From: Aminobacter carboxidus
GTDB lineage: Bacteria; Pseudomonadota; Alphaproteobacteria; Rhizobiales; Rhizobiaceae
NCBI RefSeq assembly: GCF_014863355.1
Contig: NZ_JACZEP010000002.1
Span: forward strand, 310,001 to 374,000
Length of the DNA stretch: 64,000 bases
Direction: 5' to 3'
In this document: positions 34,508-44,036 of the stretch, in pieces
Numbering within the stretch: position 1 is the stretch's first letter
Layout of the letters: every line of letters starts with the position of its first letter
Notes under the pieces: generated by a model
Database searches by the model: none
The model's input: only the letters and a program-made list of their open reading frames with translations
Told to the model about the DNA's origin: nothing
Made by a program: the position numbers and the translations under genes

Positions 34508-34539
34508 CAATCGTTCCCTTGCAGAACATGACCTCGGCT

Positions 34540-34643
34540 CGTGCATGACCCCGAAATCGGAAACGATTTTCGGAAAGGATCATGCACAGACTCAAACTGT
34601 TACAGCGTCCTTTGCGCGTCCAGGTGGGACGCGCGGCGCGGTA
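34540..34643. repeat. Palindromic intergenic element (copy B)
   Basis: GTGCATGA (34540-34547) and TCATGCAC (34579-34586) enclose a second palindrome around GAAATCGGAAACGATTTTC. The GC-rich hairpin GCGCGTCC...GGACGCGC follows within 34601-34643. The order is the same as in copy A. Confidence 0.85.
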
Positions 34644-34835
34644 AGAATCGCGCATTCGCACCCGAATTGCAACCCGGCACAGCGAAGCAGAGCTTGTATG
34701 AAGAGTGTAGGCCAGCTTGCCGTTGCGGTAACGTTTGCGAGACAGACTGTCGGAATTGGTGATGACTCGCCACATTCCTGCCGTTTTTTATCCGCGCTGA
34801 CGCCCCATTGTCCGACGAATTTACCCTCGTTGCCT

Positions 34836-34992
34836 GAGACGGTTCGGTCCGGCACCGGCTCGTAAACCCCAAGCCCCCCGCCCACGGGCTAGAGTCGGAT
34901 CGAACCAACCTCGGTTCCTTTTCAGGGACCAGGTGCGACGATCCCAAAATCTGAAGCCGACGTCTGGTCACAAGCCTGCGTCGGCTTTTTTG
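34836..34992 (+). ncRNA. Unassigned structured small RNA
   Basis: Three stems stand in a row before a strong terminator, with no coding frame to explain them. Stem 1 is GGTTCGGTCCG (34841-34851) with CGGATCGAACC (34896-34906): 11 pairs, one of them G-U, enclosing about 44 bases. Stem 2 is GGTTCC / GGGACC (34913-34930). The terminator is 34954-34991. The 5' end is a guess and no promoter is clear. Alternatives are a leader or remnant, but the next plus-strand gene is nearly 1 kb downstream. I do not recognise a known rhizobial sRNA family. Confidence 0.55.
34954..34991 (+). terminator. Rho-independent terminator, plus strand
   Basis: AAGCCGACG (34954-34962) pairs with CGTCGGCTT (34979-34987) and is followed by TTTTTT. 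Read on the minus strand the tail is poor, so it ends a plus-strand RNA rather than the DUF1223 gene. Confidence 0.88.
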
Positions 34993-34994
34993 CT

Positions 34995-35768
34995 TTACAT
35001 CGCTTTGGCCGGCTTGCGCACCACGGCAGCACCGAGGATCGGGCCGGGCACGCCGTCCTTGCCGACAGCCTGCAACAGCACGGCGCAGCCGCCTTTCTTT
35101 TCCACTTCGCTCTTGGGCAGCTCGAACCGCTGCGTCTGGCCGTGCCACATGCCGGCGGTGTGCAGGTCGGTCACGGCATTCCAATAGGTGACGCTGCGGC
35201 CCTTGTTTTCGCCCTTCTGCAGGTCAACCATCTGCGGTGGCTGGTAATGCACGATCACCACATGGGCGGGGCTGGCCGGGCCCTTGGCGGCACCGACCTC
35301 GATGGTGAAGGTATCGCCATTGTCGGTGACCTTGAGGTCGACATTCATGCCCTGGCCGGTCTTGGCAAGGTTGTCGAGCGCGCCGTTGACATCCTCGCTC
35401 TTGGCACCGTTGACATGGGTGCGGCCGTTGATGACGGCCTGGGGCGTGTAGACCGATCGCGCGCCGAAAGCGCGCATATAGGCATACTGCCGGTCGGTGT
35501 TGTCCTTGCTGCCGAGTTCGTCCTGCCAGCCGAGGTAATCCCAGTAGGTGACGTGATAGGCGAGCGCGACCATGTCGTCCTGGGCGGCGAATTTGGCAAA
35601 CAGCTCGTCGGCCGGCGGGCAGGAATTGCAGCCCTGGCTAGTGAACAGTTCGATGACGCCGAGCGGGCGCACGGGTGCCTTGGCTGTCGAGTCGGCATGC
35701 GTTGCGCCGGTAAACCCGGCAAAGGCCAGCGCCACGGCTGCCAGCCGAAAATATCTGCGAAACTCCAT
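34995..35768 (-). CDS. DUF1223 family exported thioredoxin-like protein
   Basis: 257 residues with a signal peptide (AAVALAFAGFTGATHA-D). The mature protein starts with GVIELFTSQGCNSCPPADEL, the conserved C-x-x-C motif of DUF1223, followed by ALAYHVTYWDYLGWQD and RSVYTPQAVINGR. The fold is predicted to be thioredoxin-like, so a periplasmic thiol role is plausible, but no activity is established. Single gene. Confidence 0.9.
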   Translation of the reverse strand: MEFRRYFRLAAVALAFAGFTGATHADSTAKAPVRPLGVIELFTSQGCNSCPPADELFAKFAAQDDMVALAYHVTYWDYLGWQDELGSKDNTDRQYAYMRAFGARSVYTPQAVINGRTHVNGAKSEDVNGALDNLAKTGQGMNVDLKVTDNGDTFTIEVGAAKGPASPAHVVIVHYQPPQMVDLQKGENKGRSVTYWNAVTDLHTAGMWHGQTQRFELPKSEVEKKGGCAVLLQAVGKDGVPGPILGAAVVRKPAKAM

Positions 35769-35968
35769 GACCGATCCAGATCCTCAGCCGGCGGAACCGG
35801 CTTTTTTGTAATTGCTGAAATATGTGGCAGAAGCGCCATTCAACGGGAAGTCACGTTGCGGTGAAATTTTCAACAAGTGGAGTTTCCGCTGCGTCAGCCT
35901 GACGGGACAAATTACTATTATGAAAAATGCGACGTGGCGGTAGAATTGGGCTCTGGTGAGGCAAGGTG

Positions 35969-36676
35969 ATGCTGGAGCAGTTCAGCCAACATCTCGATCT
36001 TTATTGCGAGCGCACTGACATCGGTCTGTGGGCCGAACCGTTCAATGCGGTAAGCAATCTCGCCTTCTTCGCTGCCGGCCTGTGGGGTGTCTACGAGGCG
36101 CGGCGGCGCAATGCCGGTACTTTCGCCGAGGTGCTGGGCTGGTGGGTGGTGGCGATCGGCATCGGCTCGACGCTATTCCACACCTTTGCCACCGAGGCGA
36201 CCAAATGGGCCGATATCCTGCCCATCGCCGGTTTCACGCTCGCCTACACGTTGTTCAACCTGCGCCGTTTCGCCGGCATGGCGTGGCCGAGGGCGCTTTT
36301 GATCTTCTTCGGCTTCTACATCGTTGTCGGTTTCGTCACCTACATGGTGCCGGACTGGTTGCGCGTCGCCTCCAATGGCACCACCGGCTATCTGCCGCCG
36401 TTCCTGGCGCTTATCTTCTTCGGCTGCGTGGTCATCGCCAATGGCAGCCGCGCCGGCTGGTACAACATCGCTGCCGCGGTGATCTTCCTGGGTTCGGTCA
36501 CCTTCAGGGTCATCGATCCGCTGGTCTGCGATGCCTTGCCGATCGGTTCGCATTTCATGTGGCATTTGCTCAACGGGCTGATGCTCGGCGTGCTTATGGC
36601 CGCAACCACGCGCTATGCCTGGCCGGGGCCGCAGTCTCGCGCGACCACAAGGGCGGCCGTCGGCGCCTTGCACTAA
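35969..36676 (+). CDS. Ceramidase-family membrane protein
   Basis: 235 residues from ATG 35969 with GAGGCAAGG before it; GTG at 35966 is an alternative. It has about seven helices and the alkaline-ceramidase (CREST superfamily) motifs: YCERTDIGLWAEPFNAVSNL at the start, IGSTLFHTFATEATKWAD with the Ser/His/Asp metal site, and SHFMWHLLNGLMLG at the end. In eukaryotes these zinc enzymes cleave ceramide. Bacterial members are poorly known. All visible metal ligands are intact. Confidence 0.88.
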   Translation: MLEQFSQHLDLYCERTDIGLWAEPFNAVSNLAFFAAGLWGVYEARRRNAGTFAEVLGWWVVAIGIGSTLFHTFATEATKWADILPIAGFTLAYTLFNLRRFAGMAWPRALLIFFGFYIVVGFVTYMVPDWLRVASNGTTGYLPPFLALIFFGCVVIANGSRAGWYNIAAAVIFLGSVTFRVIDPLVCDALPIGSHFMWHLLNGLMLGVLMAATTRYAWPGPQSRATTRAAVGALH

Positions 36677-36699
36677 ACCGCGCAGCAAGCCTTGTCCGC

Positions 36700-37881
36700 T
36701 TAGGCAGATACCGCCGGCTCGGGGTGCTTTTCGGCCCAGCCGTCGAGCCATTCGGCTCCCTGCATCTCGATCAGCCGCGACGACGTCCGGTCGAACTCGA
36801 AAGCCTCGTGGCCGCGCTTGGCGACATAGAGCTTGTCGGGTGTGGCCGCAGCACTGATCACCAGCCTGATGTGCTGATCGTAGAGCGTGTCGACCAAAAG
36901 GATGAAGCGCTTGGCCTCGTTGCGGTTGGCTTCTGCCAGGACGGGCACATGGTCGACGAAGATGGTCTTGTAGTGCGCGGTGATCGCGAGATAGTCGCGC
37001 GCGGCAAGCGGCTTTTCGCACAGATCGGCGAAGCTGAAGCGCGCGCAGCCGGCGATAGCGGCCGGCACGGCGACCTTGCGGCCCTTGACCGCGACAGTGG
37101 CCGGTTCAGCGGCGGCGCCGTGGGTCACCTTTGCCCAGGCCTTGTCCATCGCCTTGTCGGCAGCCTCGCCCAGCGGGCTGATGTAAACCGGCACGCGGTC
37201 GAGCTTTTCCAGCCGGTAATCGGTGTCGGCATCGAGATTGAGCACCGCGGTGTTCTGCTCGAGCATGCCGATGAACGGCAAGAACAGCTGGCGGTTGAGG
37301 CCGTCGCGATAGAGATCACGGGGCGCGACGTTGGAGGTGGCGACGAGCACGACGCCGAGCGCAAACAGCGCCGAAAACAGCCGGGACAGGATCATCGCAT
37401 CGGCGATGTCGGTGACCGAGAATTCGTCGAAGCACAGCACCCAGGCTTCTTCGGCCAGTGCCGCCGCCACCGGCGGGATCGGGTCGTCGTCGCGCGAGGT
37501 GCCGTTCTTGCGTGCTGCCCGCTGTTTCTGGATGCGGTCGTGCACATCGGCCATGAAATCGTTGAAGTGGACGCGGCGCTTGTGCTTTACCGGCACCAGC
37601 TCGAAGAACATGTCCATCAGCATGGTCTTGCCACGGCCGACGCCGCCATGAACGTAAAGGCCCTTCACCGGCTCGCGCTGCGGCTTGCGTTTAGCAAACA
37701 GCCAGCCGAGCGCGCTCGACTTGCGCGCCAGCCTCTTGTCGGAAATCTCGTCGATCAGCCTGTCGAGCGCGGCCACGATGACAAGCTGCGCCGGATCGCG
37801 GCGAATGCTGCCCAGCTCGACCAGATGGTCGTAGCGCTGCCTGACGGTCACATGGGTCTGGAGGCCGTCACGCAGGTGCAT
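36700..37881 (-). CDS. zapE: Cell division ATPase ZapE (AFG1-like)
   Basis: 393 residues. Walker A is VHGGVGRGKTMLMDMFF near residue 75, Walker B LCFDEFSVTDIADAMIL, and sensor-like ATSNVAPRDLY follows. This is the AFG1/ZapE pattern. ZapE binds FtsZ and affects division in E. coli. In rhizobial genomes it is often near mdh, but here the TCA cluster is 15 kb away. Confidence 0.95.
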   Translation of the reverse strand: MHLRDGLQTHVTVRQRYDHLVELGSIRRDPAQLVIVAALDRLIDEISDKRLARKSSALGWLFAKRKPQREPVKGLYVHGGVGRGKTMLMDMFFELVPVKHKRRVHFNDFMADVHDRIQKQRAARKNGTSRDDDPIPPVAAALAEEAWVLCFDEFSVTDIADAMILSRLFSALFALGVVLVATSNVAPRDLYRDGLNRQLFLPFIGMLEQNTAVLNLDADTDYRLEKLDRVPVYISPLGEAADKAMDKAWAKVTHGAAAEPATVAVKGRKVAVPAAIAGCARFSFADLCEKPLAARDYLAITAHYKTIFVDHVPVLAEANRNEAKRFILLVDTLYDQHIRLVISAAATPDKLYVAKRGHEAFEFDRTSSRLIEMQGAEWLDGWAEKHPEPAVSA

Positions 37882-37917
37882 GGCTCACTCTGGCACGAAC
37901 AAGAACGTCTGATGTGC

Positions 37918-38016
37918 TTTGCCGCGCGTCCGGTCGGACGCGCGAAGGCCACAACAACAGCTGAACCCTATGCATGATCCTGTTCCGAAAATCGAATCCG
38001 ATCTTCGGCGTCATGC
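37918..38016. repeat. Palindromic intergenic element, reversed order (copy D)
   Basis: The GC-rich hairpin (GCGCGTCC / GGACGCGC, 37921-37949) comes first, then GCATGATCC to GTCATGC (37972-38016) around GAAAATCGAATCCGATCTTC. It ends immediately next to the stop of the omp19-like gene. Confidence 0.85.
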
Positions 38017-38562
38017 CTAGCGGTTGAGCGAGATCGGCAGGCCGTTGGAGGTCTGGCCGTCGAAGCGGCCTTCGCCCGAGGAATAGAGCCTGGCCAGCGG
38101 CGAACCGGCTTCATCGAACAGGGTCAGCTGCTTGCCGGCGACGTTCCACGACTTGACGCCGTCGATCGGAGCCGGGCAACGCAGCGGGCCGGCGCGGAAG
38201 CCCTGGCCGAACTTGGTCTGCGGCGTCGCCACCTTGCAGCTCTGGCCGGAAACCGATGCACTCCACACGCCAGCCACGCTGGTTGCGGTAATGTCGGGTG
38301 CGTTGGCGGCGGCAGCGCCACCGTCGGCGGGCAGGGCCGCGACCTGGGTCTGCTGCGGGGCAGCCGGGAATTGCGAGGCGCCGGCGGCGGCACCTGGCGC
38401 CGAGGGCGGTGGCAACTGGCCGCTGGTCACCGTGCCGGCAGGTGCCGCGGGCAGCGGGGCCGGCTGGGTGTCCATCGACGAAAGGCGCGTGCTGTTACAG
38501 CCGGCAGCCGCCAGAAGCGCCACCAGCGATGCGGCCAGCAGGCCGGTTTTCGAAAAAGCCAT
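38017..38562 (-). CDS. omp19: Outer-membrane lipoprotein with protease-inhibitor (AprI/Inh) domain, Omp19-like
   Basis: 181 residues. The lipobox is LLAAAGC with Cys 22. A Pro/Ala-rich linker follows to about residue 90, then the Inh domain: GVWSASVSGQSCKVATPQTK, FRAGPLRCP (two Cys), and ARLYSSGEGRFDGQT. The match to Brucella Omp19, a lipidated protease inhibitor, runs over the whole length including QSCKxATPQTKxGQG. It is divergent from dapF with 220 bases between. Confidence 0.9.
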   Translation of the reverse strand: MAFSKTGLLAASLVALLAAAGCNSTRLSSMDTQPAPLPAAPAGTVTSGQLPPPSAPGAAAGASQFPAAPQQTQVAALPADGGAAAANAPDITATSVAGVWSASVSGQSCKVATPQTKFGQGFRAGPLRCPAPIDGVKSWNVAGKQLTLFDEAGSPLARLYSSGEGRFDGQTSNGLPISLNR

Positions 38563-38782
38563 TGCATTCCCTCCGTGGGGCAGTTCTGGGGGCGCCCCCG
38601 CGCGATCGACAGTTCGCCTCTAAAGCGGCGAAGTTGGCAGAATTTCAACCTGATATGGTTAAAATAGGGTTTGCATCTGAAATTGTTGCAAAATTGTCTC
38701 AATAAGCCTGCGTGCCGCGAGACTGGTAATTCGACGATGTTTCCGCCATATAGGCCCCAAACAGCCGCGAGACTTACCGACC

Positions 38783-39667
38783 ATGGCCATTGAGGCCCCT
38801 TTCGCCAAGATGAACGGGCTCGGCAACGACATTATCGTTGCCGACATGCGCGGCCGTGCCGACCGCGTCACGCCGGCCGCGGCGCTTGCGCTGGCGGCCG
38901 ATCCGGCGACAAAGTTCGACCAGATCATGGCGATCCATGATCCGCGCACGCCGGGCACGGTCAACTATATCGAGATCATCAATTCCGACGGCACCCACGC
39001 CCAGGCCTGTGGCAATGGCACGCGCTGCGTCGTGCAGGCGCTGGCCGCCGAGACCGGGCAGAAAATATTCACCTTCGAGACTGTCGCCGGCATCCTCAAC
39101 GCCGAAGAGCATGAGGACGGCCTGATCTCAGTCGACATGGGCATGCCGCGCTTCGGCTGGCAGGATATTCCGCTGGCCGAGGAGTTCCGCGACACGCGCG
39201 CCATCGAGCTGCAGATCGGGCCGATCGACGCGCCGGTGCTGCACTCGCCTTCGGTCGCCTCGATGGGCAATCCGCACGCCATCTTCTGGGTCGATGAGGA
39301 CGTCTGGTCCTACGACCTCGACCGTTTCGGCCCGCTGCTGGAAAACCATCCGATCTTTCCCGAGCGCGCCAACATCTCGATCGCCCAGGTGACGTCGCGC
39401 GAGTCGCTGAACCTGCGCACCTGGGAGCGCGGTGCTGGCCTGACGCTGGCCTGCGGCTCGGCGACCTGTGCCGCGGCCGTCTCCGCCGCCCGCACCGGCC
39501 GCACTGGCCGCACCGTCACGGTCACCGTGCCGAGCGGTGGGGTGCTCAAGATCGACTGGCGCGCCGACGACCACGTCGTCATGACCGGCCCGGCCGAATG
39601 GGAATTCTCGGGCAGCTTCGATCCGGCCAGCGGCACGTGGCGCCGCGAGCAGCAGGACGTCGCCTGA
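38783..39667 (+). CDS. dapF: Diaminopimelate epimerase
   Basis: 294 residues. The catalytic Cys pair is in ACGNGTRC near residue 80 and [12 protein letters not shown] near residue 230. [11 protein letters not shown] at the start is typical. It converts L,L- to meso-diaminopimelate for lysine and peptidoglycan. Its TGA overlaps the ATG of mtaB by one base (TGATG), so the two are coupled, as in other Hyphomicrobiales. Confidence 0.97.
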   Translation: MAIEAPFAKMNGLGNDIIVADMRGRADRVTPAAALALAADPATKFDQIMAIHDPRTPGTVNYIEIINSDGTHAQACGNGTRCVVQALAAETGQKIFTFETVAGILNAEEHEDGLISVDMGMPRFGWQDIPLAEEFRDTRAIELQIGPIDAPVLHSPSVASMGNPHAIFWVDEDVWSYDLDRFGPLLENHPIFPERANISIAQVTSRESLNLRTWERGAGLTLACGSATCAAAVSAARTGRTGRTVTVTVPSGGVLKIDWRADDHVVMTGPAEWEFSGSFDPASGTWRREQQDVA

Positions 39668-40950
39668 TGGCGGTCGATGTCGTCACCTTCGGCTGCCGCC
39701 TCAACACCTACGAATCCGAGGTGATGAAGCGCGAGGCCAAGGCCGCCGGGCTCGACGAGCTCAAGGGCGGCGCCGTGATCTTCAACACCTGCGCGGTAAC
39801 AAGCGAAGCCGTGCGCCAGGCCAAGCAGTCGATCCGCAAGGCGCGGCGCGAGAACCCCGACGCGCGCATCATCGTTACCGGATGTGCCGCGCAGACCGAT
39901 CCGGCCGCCTTCACCGATATGACGGAAGTCGATCTCGTGCTCGGCAACGAGGAAAAGCTCAAGGCGCACAATTACCGGGCGCTGCCCGACTTCGGCGTCA
40001 ACGATTTCGAAAAGGCCCGCGTCAACGACATCTTTTCGGTGCGCGAGACGGCCGGCCATCTGGTCGACGCCATCGAGGGCAGGGCGCGTGCCTTCGTCCA
40101 GGTGCAGAACGGCTGCGACCATCGCTGCACCTTCTGCATCATCCCTTATGGCCGGGGCAATTCGCGTTCGGTGCCGATGGGTGCGGTTGTCGAGCAGATC
40201 AAGCGCCTGGCCGGCAACGGTTATGCCGAGGTCGTGCTGTCGGGCGTCGACATGACCAGCTATGGCGCCGATCTTCCCGGTGCGCCGCGCCTGGGCAAGC
40301 TGGTCAAGACCATCCTGCGCCAGGTGCCGGATGTGCGTCGCCTGCGTCTTTCCTCGATCGATTCGATCGAGGCCGACGAGGACCTGCTCGAAGCGGTCGC
40401 TACCGATACGCGGTTGATGCCGCATCTGCATCTGTCGCTGCAGTCGGGCGACGACATGATCCTGAAGCGCATGAAGCGAAGGCACCTGCGCGACCAGTCG
40501 ATCCAGTTCTGCACTGACGTGCGCAAGCTGCGCCCCGACATCGTCTTCGGCGCCGACATCATCGCCGGCTTCCCGACCGAGACCGACGAGATGTTCGAGA
40601 ACTCGATCCGTATCGTCGAGGAGTGCGGGCTGACCCATCTCCACGTCTTCCCGTTTTCCCCCCGCGAAGGCACGCCCGCTGCGCGCATGCCGCAGGTTCG
40701 CCGCGACATCGTCAAGCAGCGTGCCGCACGCCTGCGCGGCACTGGTGATGCCGCCTACAAGCGCCACCTCGAAAGCCTCAAGGGCTCGCGCCAGCAGGTG
40801 CTTGTCGAGCGCGAGGGGCTCGGGCGGACGGAAGGCTTTACGCTGGTTGCGCTCGATCAGGGTGCTGCGGGCGAAATCATAGAGGTCGACATCGCCGGGC
40901 ATGACGGCGAGCGGCTGACAGCGGCACCGGCCGCCGCGCGCGCGGCCTGA
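39667..40950 (+). CDS. mtaB: tRNA t6A37 methylthiotransferase MtaB
   Basis: 427 residues from ATG 39667 ([20 protein letters not shown]). It has the UPF0004 N-terminal domain with three Cys, the radical-SAM motif GCDHRCTFCIIPYGRG near residue 150, and a C-terminal TRAM domain. These are the marks of an MTTase; FGCRLN and FNTCAVTSEA favour MtaB over MiaB. It converts t6A37 to ms2t6A in tRNAs reading ANN codons. Confidence 0.95.
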   Translation: MAVDVVTFGCRLNTYESEVMKREAKAAGLDELKGGAVIFNTCAVTSEAVRQAKQSIRKARRENPDARIIVTGCAAQTDPAAFTDMTEVDLVLGNEEKLKAHNYRALPDFGVNDFEKARVNDIFSVRETAGHLVDAIEGRARAFVQVQNGCDHRCTFCIIPYGRGNSRSVPMGAVVEQIKRLAGNGYAEVVLSGVDMTSYGADLPGAPRLGKLVKTILRQVPDVRRLRLSSIDSIEADEDLLEAVATDTRLMPHLHLSLQSGDDMILKRMKRRHLRDQSIQFCTDVRKLRPDIVFGADIIAGFPTETDEMFENSIRIVEECGLTHLHVFPFSPREGTPAARMPQVRRDIVKQRAARLRGTGDAAYKRHLESLKGSRQQVLVEREGLGRTEGFTLVALDQGAAGEIIEVDIAGHDGERLTAAPAAARAA

Positions 40951-40963
40951 CGAAAGCGACCGC

Positions 40964-42718
40964 ATGGCATTCGGGTTCATCAAGAAAGTCTTTTCCTTCG
41001 GCAGGAAGGAAGCCGTCGAGCAGCCGGCCGAGGACGAGGTCCTGCCGCCGCTGAACTTTGATGCGCTGGAAGCGCTCAAGCCGGCCGAGGAAATCCCGGT
41101 TGCTGCGGAAGCGCCTGCTGTCGCCGATGCGCCTGCCGCGCCCGTCGAGGAGCCGAAGCCGGAACCTGCACCGGTAATACCGCCCGCGCCACCGGTCGTT
41201 CCCGAGCCCAAGCCAGCCGAGCAACCGGCGCCGGTCGAGCCCACACCGCAGCCCGTACCGCAGGAAGAGCCAAAGCCCGAGCCCGTACCGGACGTTCCGG
41301 TGCCCGAGCCGGAGCAGCCTGCCGAGCGGCCGACGCCTGCGCCAAGCCCTGTTGAGCCCGAACCCGCGCCAGCAGAAGCTCCGGTCCCGGCGACGGAGCC
41401 GTCGACGCCCGAACTGCCCGAGGAAATCCCCGCCCAGCCGGTGCCCGCGGCGCCGGAGCCGGCGATGCGCGCCCCTGAAACGGAGCCGGTTGTCGAAGAA
41501 CCCGTCGTCGAAGCGCTGCAGCCGGCAGAGCCTGTGGCTGAGGCACGTCCTGTCGACCCTGTCATCGAGGAACCTGCGCCAGCCGAAGTGGCTGAGCCTG
41601 TAGCAACAGCGGTCGAGGCAGAGCAGCCGGTTGCCGCGCTGCGCGAAACCGTTTCCGAGCCTGCAGCTGTCGTACCCGCTCCCGTGGAGCCCGTGCAGCC
41701 AGCACCTGCACCGGAGCCAAAGCCGTCCGCCGGCAAGGTCACCGTCCAGAAGAAGGTCGAGCAGAAGGCCGAGGTCGTGGAAGTGGCGGCGCCTGCGCCG
41801 CGGCAAAGCTGGTTCCAGCGCCTGCGCCAGGGCCTGTCGCGCTCGTCCAAGGAGCTGTCGGGCAACATCGCCGGCATCTTCACCAAGCGGAAGCTCGACG
41901 AAGACACGCTGCAGGACCTCGAGGACGTGCTGATCCGTGCCGATCTCGGCGTCGAAACCGCCTTGCGCGTCACCGACGCGCTGGCTGCCAGCCGCTACGG
42001 CAAGGATGTGTCGGACCACGAGGTCCGCTCGATCATGGCGGTCGAAGTCGAGAAGGTGCTGAAGCCGGTGGCGCTGCCGCTCGAGCTCGACCTGTCGCAC
42101 AAGCCGCATGTCATCCTGGTTGTCGGCGTCAACGGCACCGGCAAGACCACGACCATCGGCAAGCTGGCGGCCAAGCTGACCGAAGGCGGGCTGTCGGTCA
42201 TGCTGGCTGCCGGCGACACCTTCCGCGCCGCGGCGATCGAGCAGCTCAAGATCTGGGGCGAACGCACGAATTCTCCCGTCATCGCGACCAAGCTCGGCGC
42301 CGACGCCGCCGGCCTTGCCTATGACGCCTTCGAAAAGGCCAAGGAGGCCGGCTCGGACGTGTTGATCATCGACACGGCCGGGCGCCTGCAGAACAAGACC
42401 GAGCTGATGGCCGAGCTGGAGAAGATCGTGCGCGTGCTCGGCAAGCTCGACCCCGAGGCGCCGCACACCGTGCTGCAGACGGTCGACGCCACCACCGGCC
42501 AGAACGCGCTCAACCAGGTCGAGATCTTCCGCAACATCGCCGGCGTCAACGGCCTGGTGATGACAAAGCTCGATGGCACGGCGCGCGGCGGTATTTTGGT
42601 CGCAATCGCCGCCAAACATAAACTGCCGGTCTATTTCATCGGCGTCGGCGAACAGGTCGACGATCTCGAACCTTTTTCGGCAAGCGATTTCGCCAAGGCG
42701 ATCGCAGGAGTCGCCTGA
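40964..42718 (+). CDS. ftsY: Signal recognition particle receptor FtsY
   Basis: 584 residues. The first 18 residues ([18 protein letters not shown]) are the membrane-binding amphipathic stretch. Residues 20-270 are a Pro/Glu/Ala-rich acidic linker. The NG domain follows from about 280, with [17 protein letters not shown] (G1), [24 protein letters not shown] (G3) and [10 protein letters not shown] (G4). It docks SRP-ribosome complexes at the inner membrane. Starts 13 bases after mtaB. Confidence 0.97.
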   Translation: MAFGFIKKVFSFGRKEAVEQPAEDEVLPPLNFDALEALKPAEEIPVAAEAPAVADAPAAPVEEPKPEPAPVIPPAPPVVPEPKPAEQPAPVEPTPQPVPQEEPKPEPVPDVPVPEPEQPAERPTPAPSPVEPEPAPAEAPVPATEPSTPELPEEIPAQPVPAAPEPAMRAPETEPVVEEPVVEALQPAEPVAEARPVDPVIEEPAPAEVAEPVATAVEAEQPVAALRETVSEPAAVVPAPVEPVQPAPAPEPKPSAGKVTVQKKVEQKAEVVEVAAPAPRQSWFQRLRQGLSRSSKELSGNIAGIFTKRKLDEDTLQDLEDVLIRADLGVETALRVTDALAASRYGKDVSDHEVRSIMAVEVEKVLKPVALPLELDLSHKPHVILVVGVNGTGKTTTIGKLAAKLTEGGLSVMLAAGDTFRAAAIEQLKIWGERTNSPVIATKLGADAAGLAYDAFEKAKEAGSDVLIIDTAGRLQNKTELMAELEKIVRVLGKLDPEAPHTVLQTVDATTGQNALNQVEIFRNIAGVNGLVMTKLDGTARGGILVAIAAKHKLPVYFIGVGEQVDDLEPFSASDFAKAIAGVA

Positions 42719-42721
42719 CCT

Positions 42722-43375
42722 ATGAATGCACCGATCCTCGAACGCGATCCCTCGGACCCGACAACCAAGAAGGAAGACGTCAGCCCGCTGCTCAAGCTGG
42801 TGCTGGAACTCGGGCCGCTGGTCGTGTTCTTCTTCGCCAATGCGCGCGGCGAATGGCTGGCGCAGAAGTTTCCAGCACTGGCCGAACTCGGCGGGCCGAT
42901 TTTCATCGCCACCGGCCTGTTCATGGCGGCAACCGCTGCAGCCCTGATCGCATCGTGGCTGCTGACCCGCTCGCTGCCGATCATGCCGCTGGTCTCGGGC
43001 GTGGTGGTCTTCGTCTTCGGCGCACTGACGCTCTATCTGCAGGACGACGTCTTCATCAAGATGAAGCCGACGATCGTCAACACGCTGTTCGGCGCGATCC
43101 TGCTTGGCGGCCTGTGGTTCGGCAAGTCGCTGCTCGGTTATGTCTTTGCCTCGGCTTTTCGCCTCGATGCCGAAGGCTGGCGCAAGCTGACCTTCCGTTG
43201 GGGCCTGTTCTTCCTGTTTCTTGCCGTGGTCAATGAGGTTGTTTGGCGGTCATTTTCGACCGATACCTGGGTGGCGTTCAAAGTCTGGGGCATCATGCCG
43301 ATAACCTTGCTCTTCACTTTCAGCCAGATGCCGCTCATCATGCGCCATTCGCTGGACGACCATTCGTCGAAATAG
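42722..43375 (+). CDS. ispZ: Inner membrane-spanning protein IspZ/YciB
   Basis: 217 residues with five to six helices. [18 protein letters not shown] near the start, then [12 protein letters not shown] and [20 protein letters not shown], match the septation protein A (IspZ/YciB) family. It affects envelope synthesis and division. It starts three bases after ftsY, as in other rhizobia. Confidence 0.95.
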   Translation: MNAPILERDPSDPTTKKEDVSPLLKLVLELGPLVVFFFANARGEWLAQKFPALAELGGPIFIATGLFMAATAAALIASWLLTRSLPIMPLVSGVVVFVFGALTLYLQDDVFIKMKPTIVNTLFGAILLGGLWFGKSLLGYVFASAFRLDAEGWRKLTFRWGLFFLFLAVVNEVVWRSFSTDTWVAFKVWGIMPITLLFTFSQMPLIMRHSLDDHSSK

Positions 43376-43383
43376 GGGGCATC

Positions 43384-43998
43384 ATGGAGTTCATCACCGA
43401 CCGCGAGGCGCTGCGCCAGCATTACCGGGCGCCGGGCGATGGCGCGGTGAAGAAGGAACTTCGCCGCCTCGACGAACACGCCAAAAGTTTCCTGGCGCGC
43501 AGCCCGTTCGTGCTCGTGGGCTCGTCCGACGACAAGGGCAATGCCGATGTCACGCCCAAGGGCGACAAGCCGGGCTTCGTTGCCGTGCTCGACGACAGCA
43601 CCATCGCCATTCCCGACCGACCCGGCAACAACCGGCTCGACACGCTCGAGAACGTCCTGGTCAACCCGGCTGTCGGTCTGTTGTTCCTCATACCCGGCAT
43701 GAATGAGACCTTGCGCATCAATGGCGAGGCGCGCCTTACCGCCGACCCGGCCTTGCGCGAAAAGCTCGCCGCCGAGGGCAAGCTGCCTGTTACCGTCATG
43801 GTCGTTGCCATCAAGGCGGTCTACATGCACTGCGCCAAGGCGTTCATGCGTTCCGAGCTGTGGGCGCCAGCCACCTGGCCCGATCGCGGCAGCCTGCCGA
43901 CGCTCGGACAGATCCTGCGCGACCATCTGGCGCTGGCCGAAAATGCCGACGCGCTCGACCGTTCGCTCGACGAGGCCTACCGCAAGACCATGTGGTAA
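43384..43998 (+). CDS. Pyridoxamine 5'-phosphate oxidase-like FMN protein
   Basis: 204 residues from ATG 43384. It has the split-barrel pattern: FLARSPFVLVGSSDDKGNAD and DVTPKGDKPGFVAVLDD, then PDRPGNNRLDTLENVL, marks of the MSMEG_1061-type FMN-dependent family. The true pyridoxamine oxidase signature is lacking, so the substrate is unknown. It is the last intact gene of the dapF-mtaB-ftsY-ispZ string; a broken reductase gene follows. Confidence 0.88.
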   Translation: MEFITDREALRQHYRAPGDGAVKKELRRLDEHAKSFLARSPFVLVGSSDDKGNADVTPKGDKPGFVAVLDDSTIAIPDRPGNNRLDTLENVLVNPAVGLLFLIPGMNETLRINGEARLTADPALREKLAAEGKLPVTVMVVAIKAVYMHCAKAFMRSELWAPATWPDRGSLPTLGQILRDHLALAENADALDRSLDEAYRKTMW

Positions 43999-44036
43999 CG
44001 TGCGCCGGACACGATTCGTCCGGTGGTCCCCTTGCT

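Noticed and set aside
34891-34915. GATCGAACC-like sequence resembling a tRNA T-arm
   Set aside because: The T-stem does not pair and no acceptor, D or anticodon arm fits around it; the bases are better used in the 11-bp stem of the unassigned RNA.
36028-37977. Long plus-strand frame over the ceramidase and zapE region
   Set aside because: It runs out of frame over the ceramidase gene and antisense to zapE, and no protein family is visible.
39310-41973. An 887-codon minus-strand frame rich in Gly/Ser
   Set aside because: It is the mirror of the Pro/Glu/Ala-rich linker of FtsY and of mtaB; composition is a by-product of GC-rich codons.
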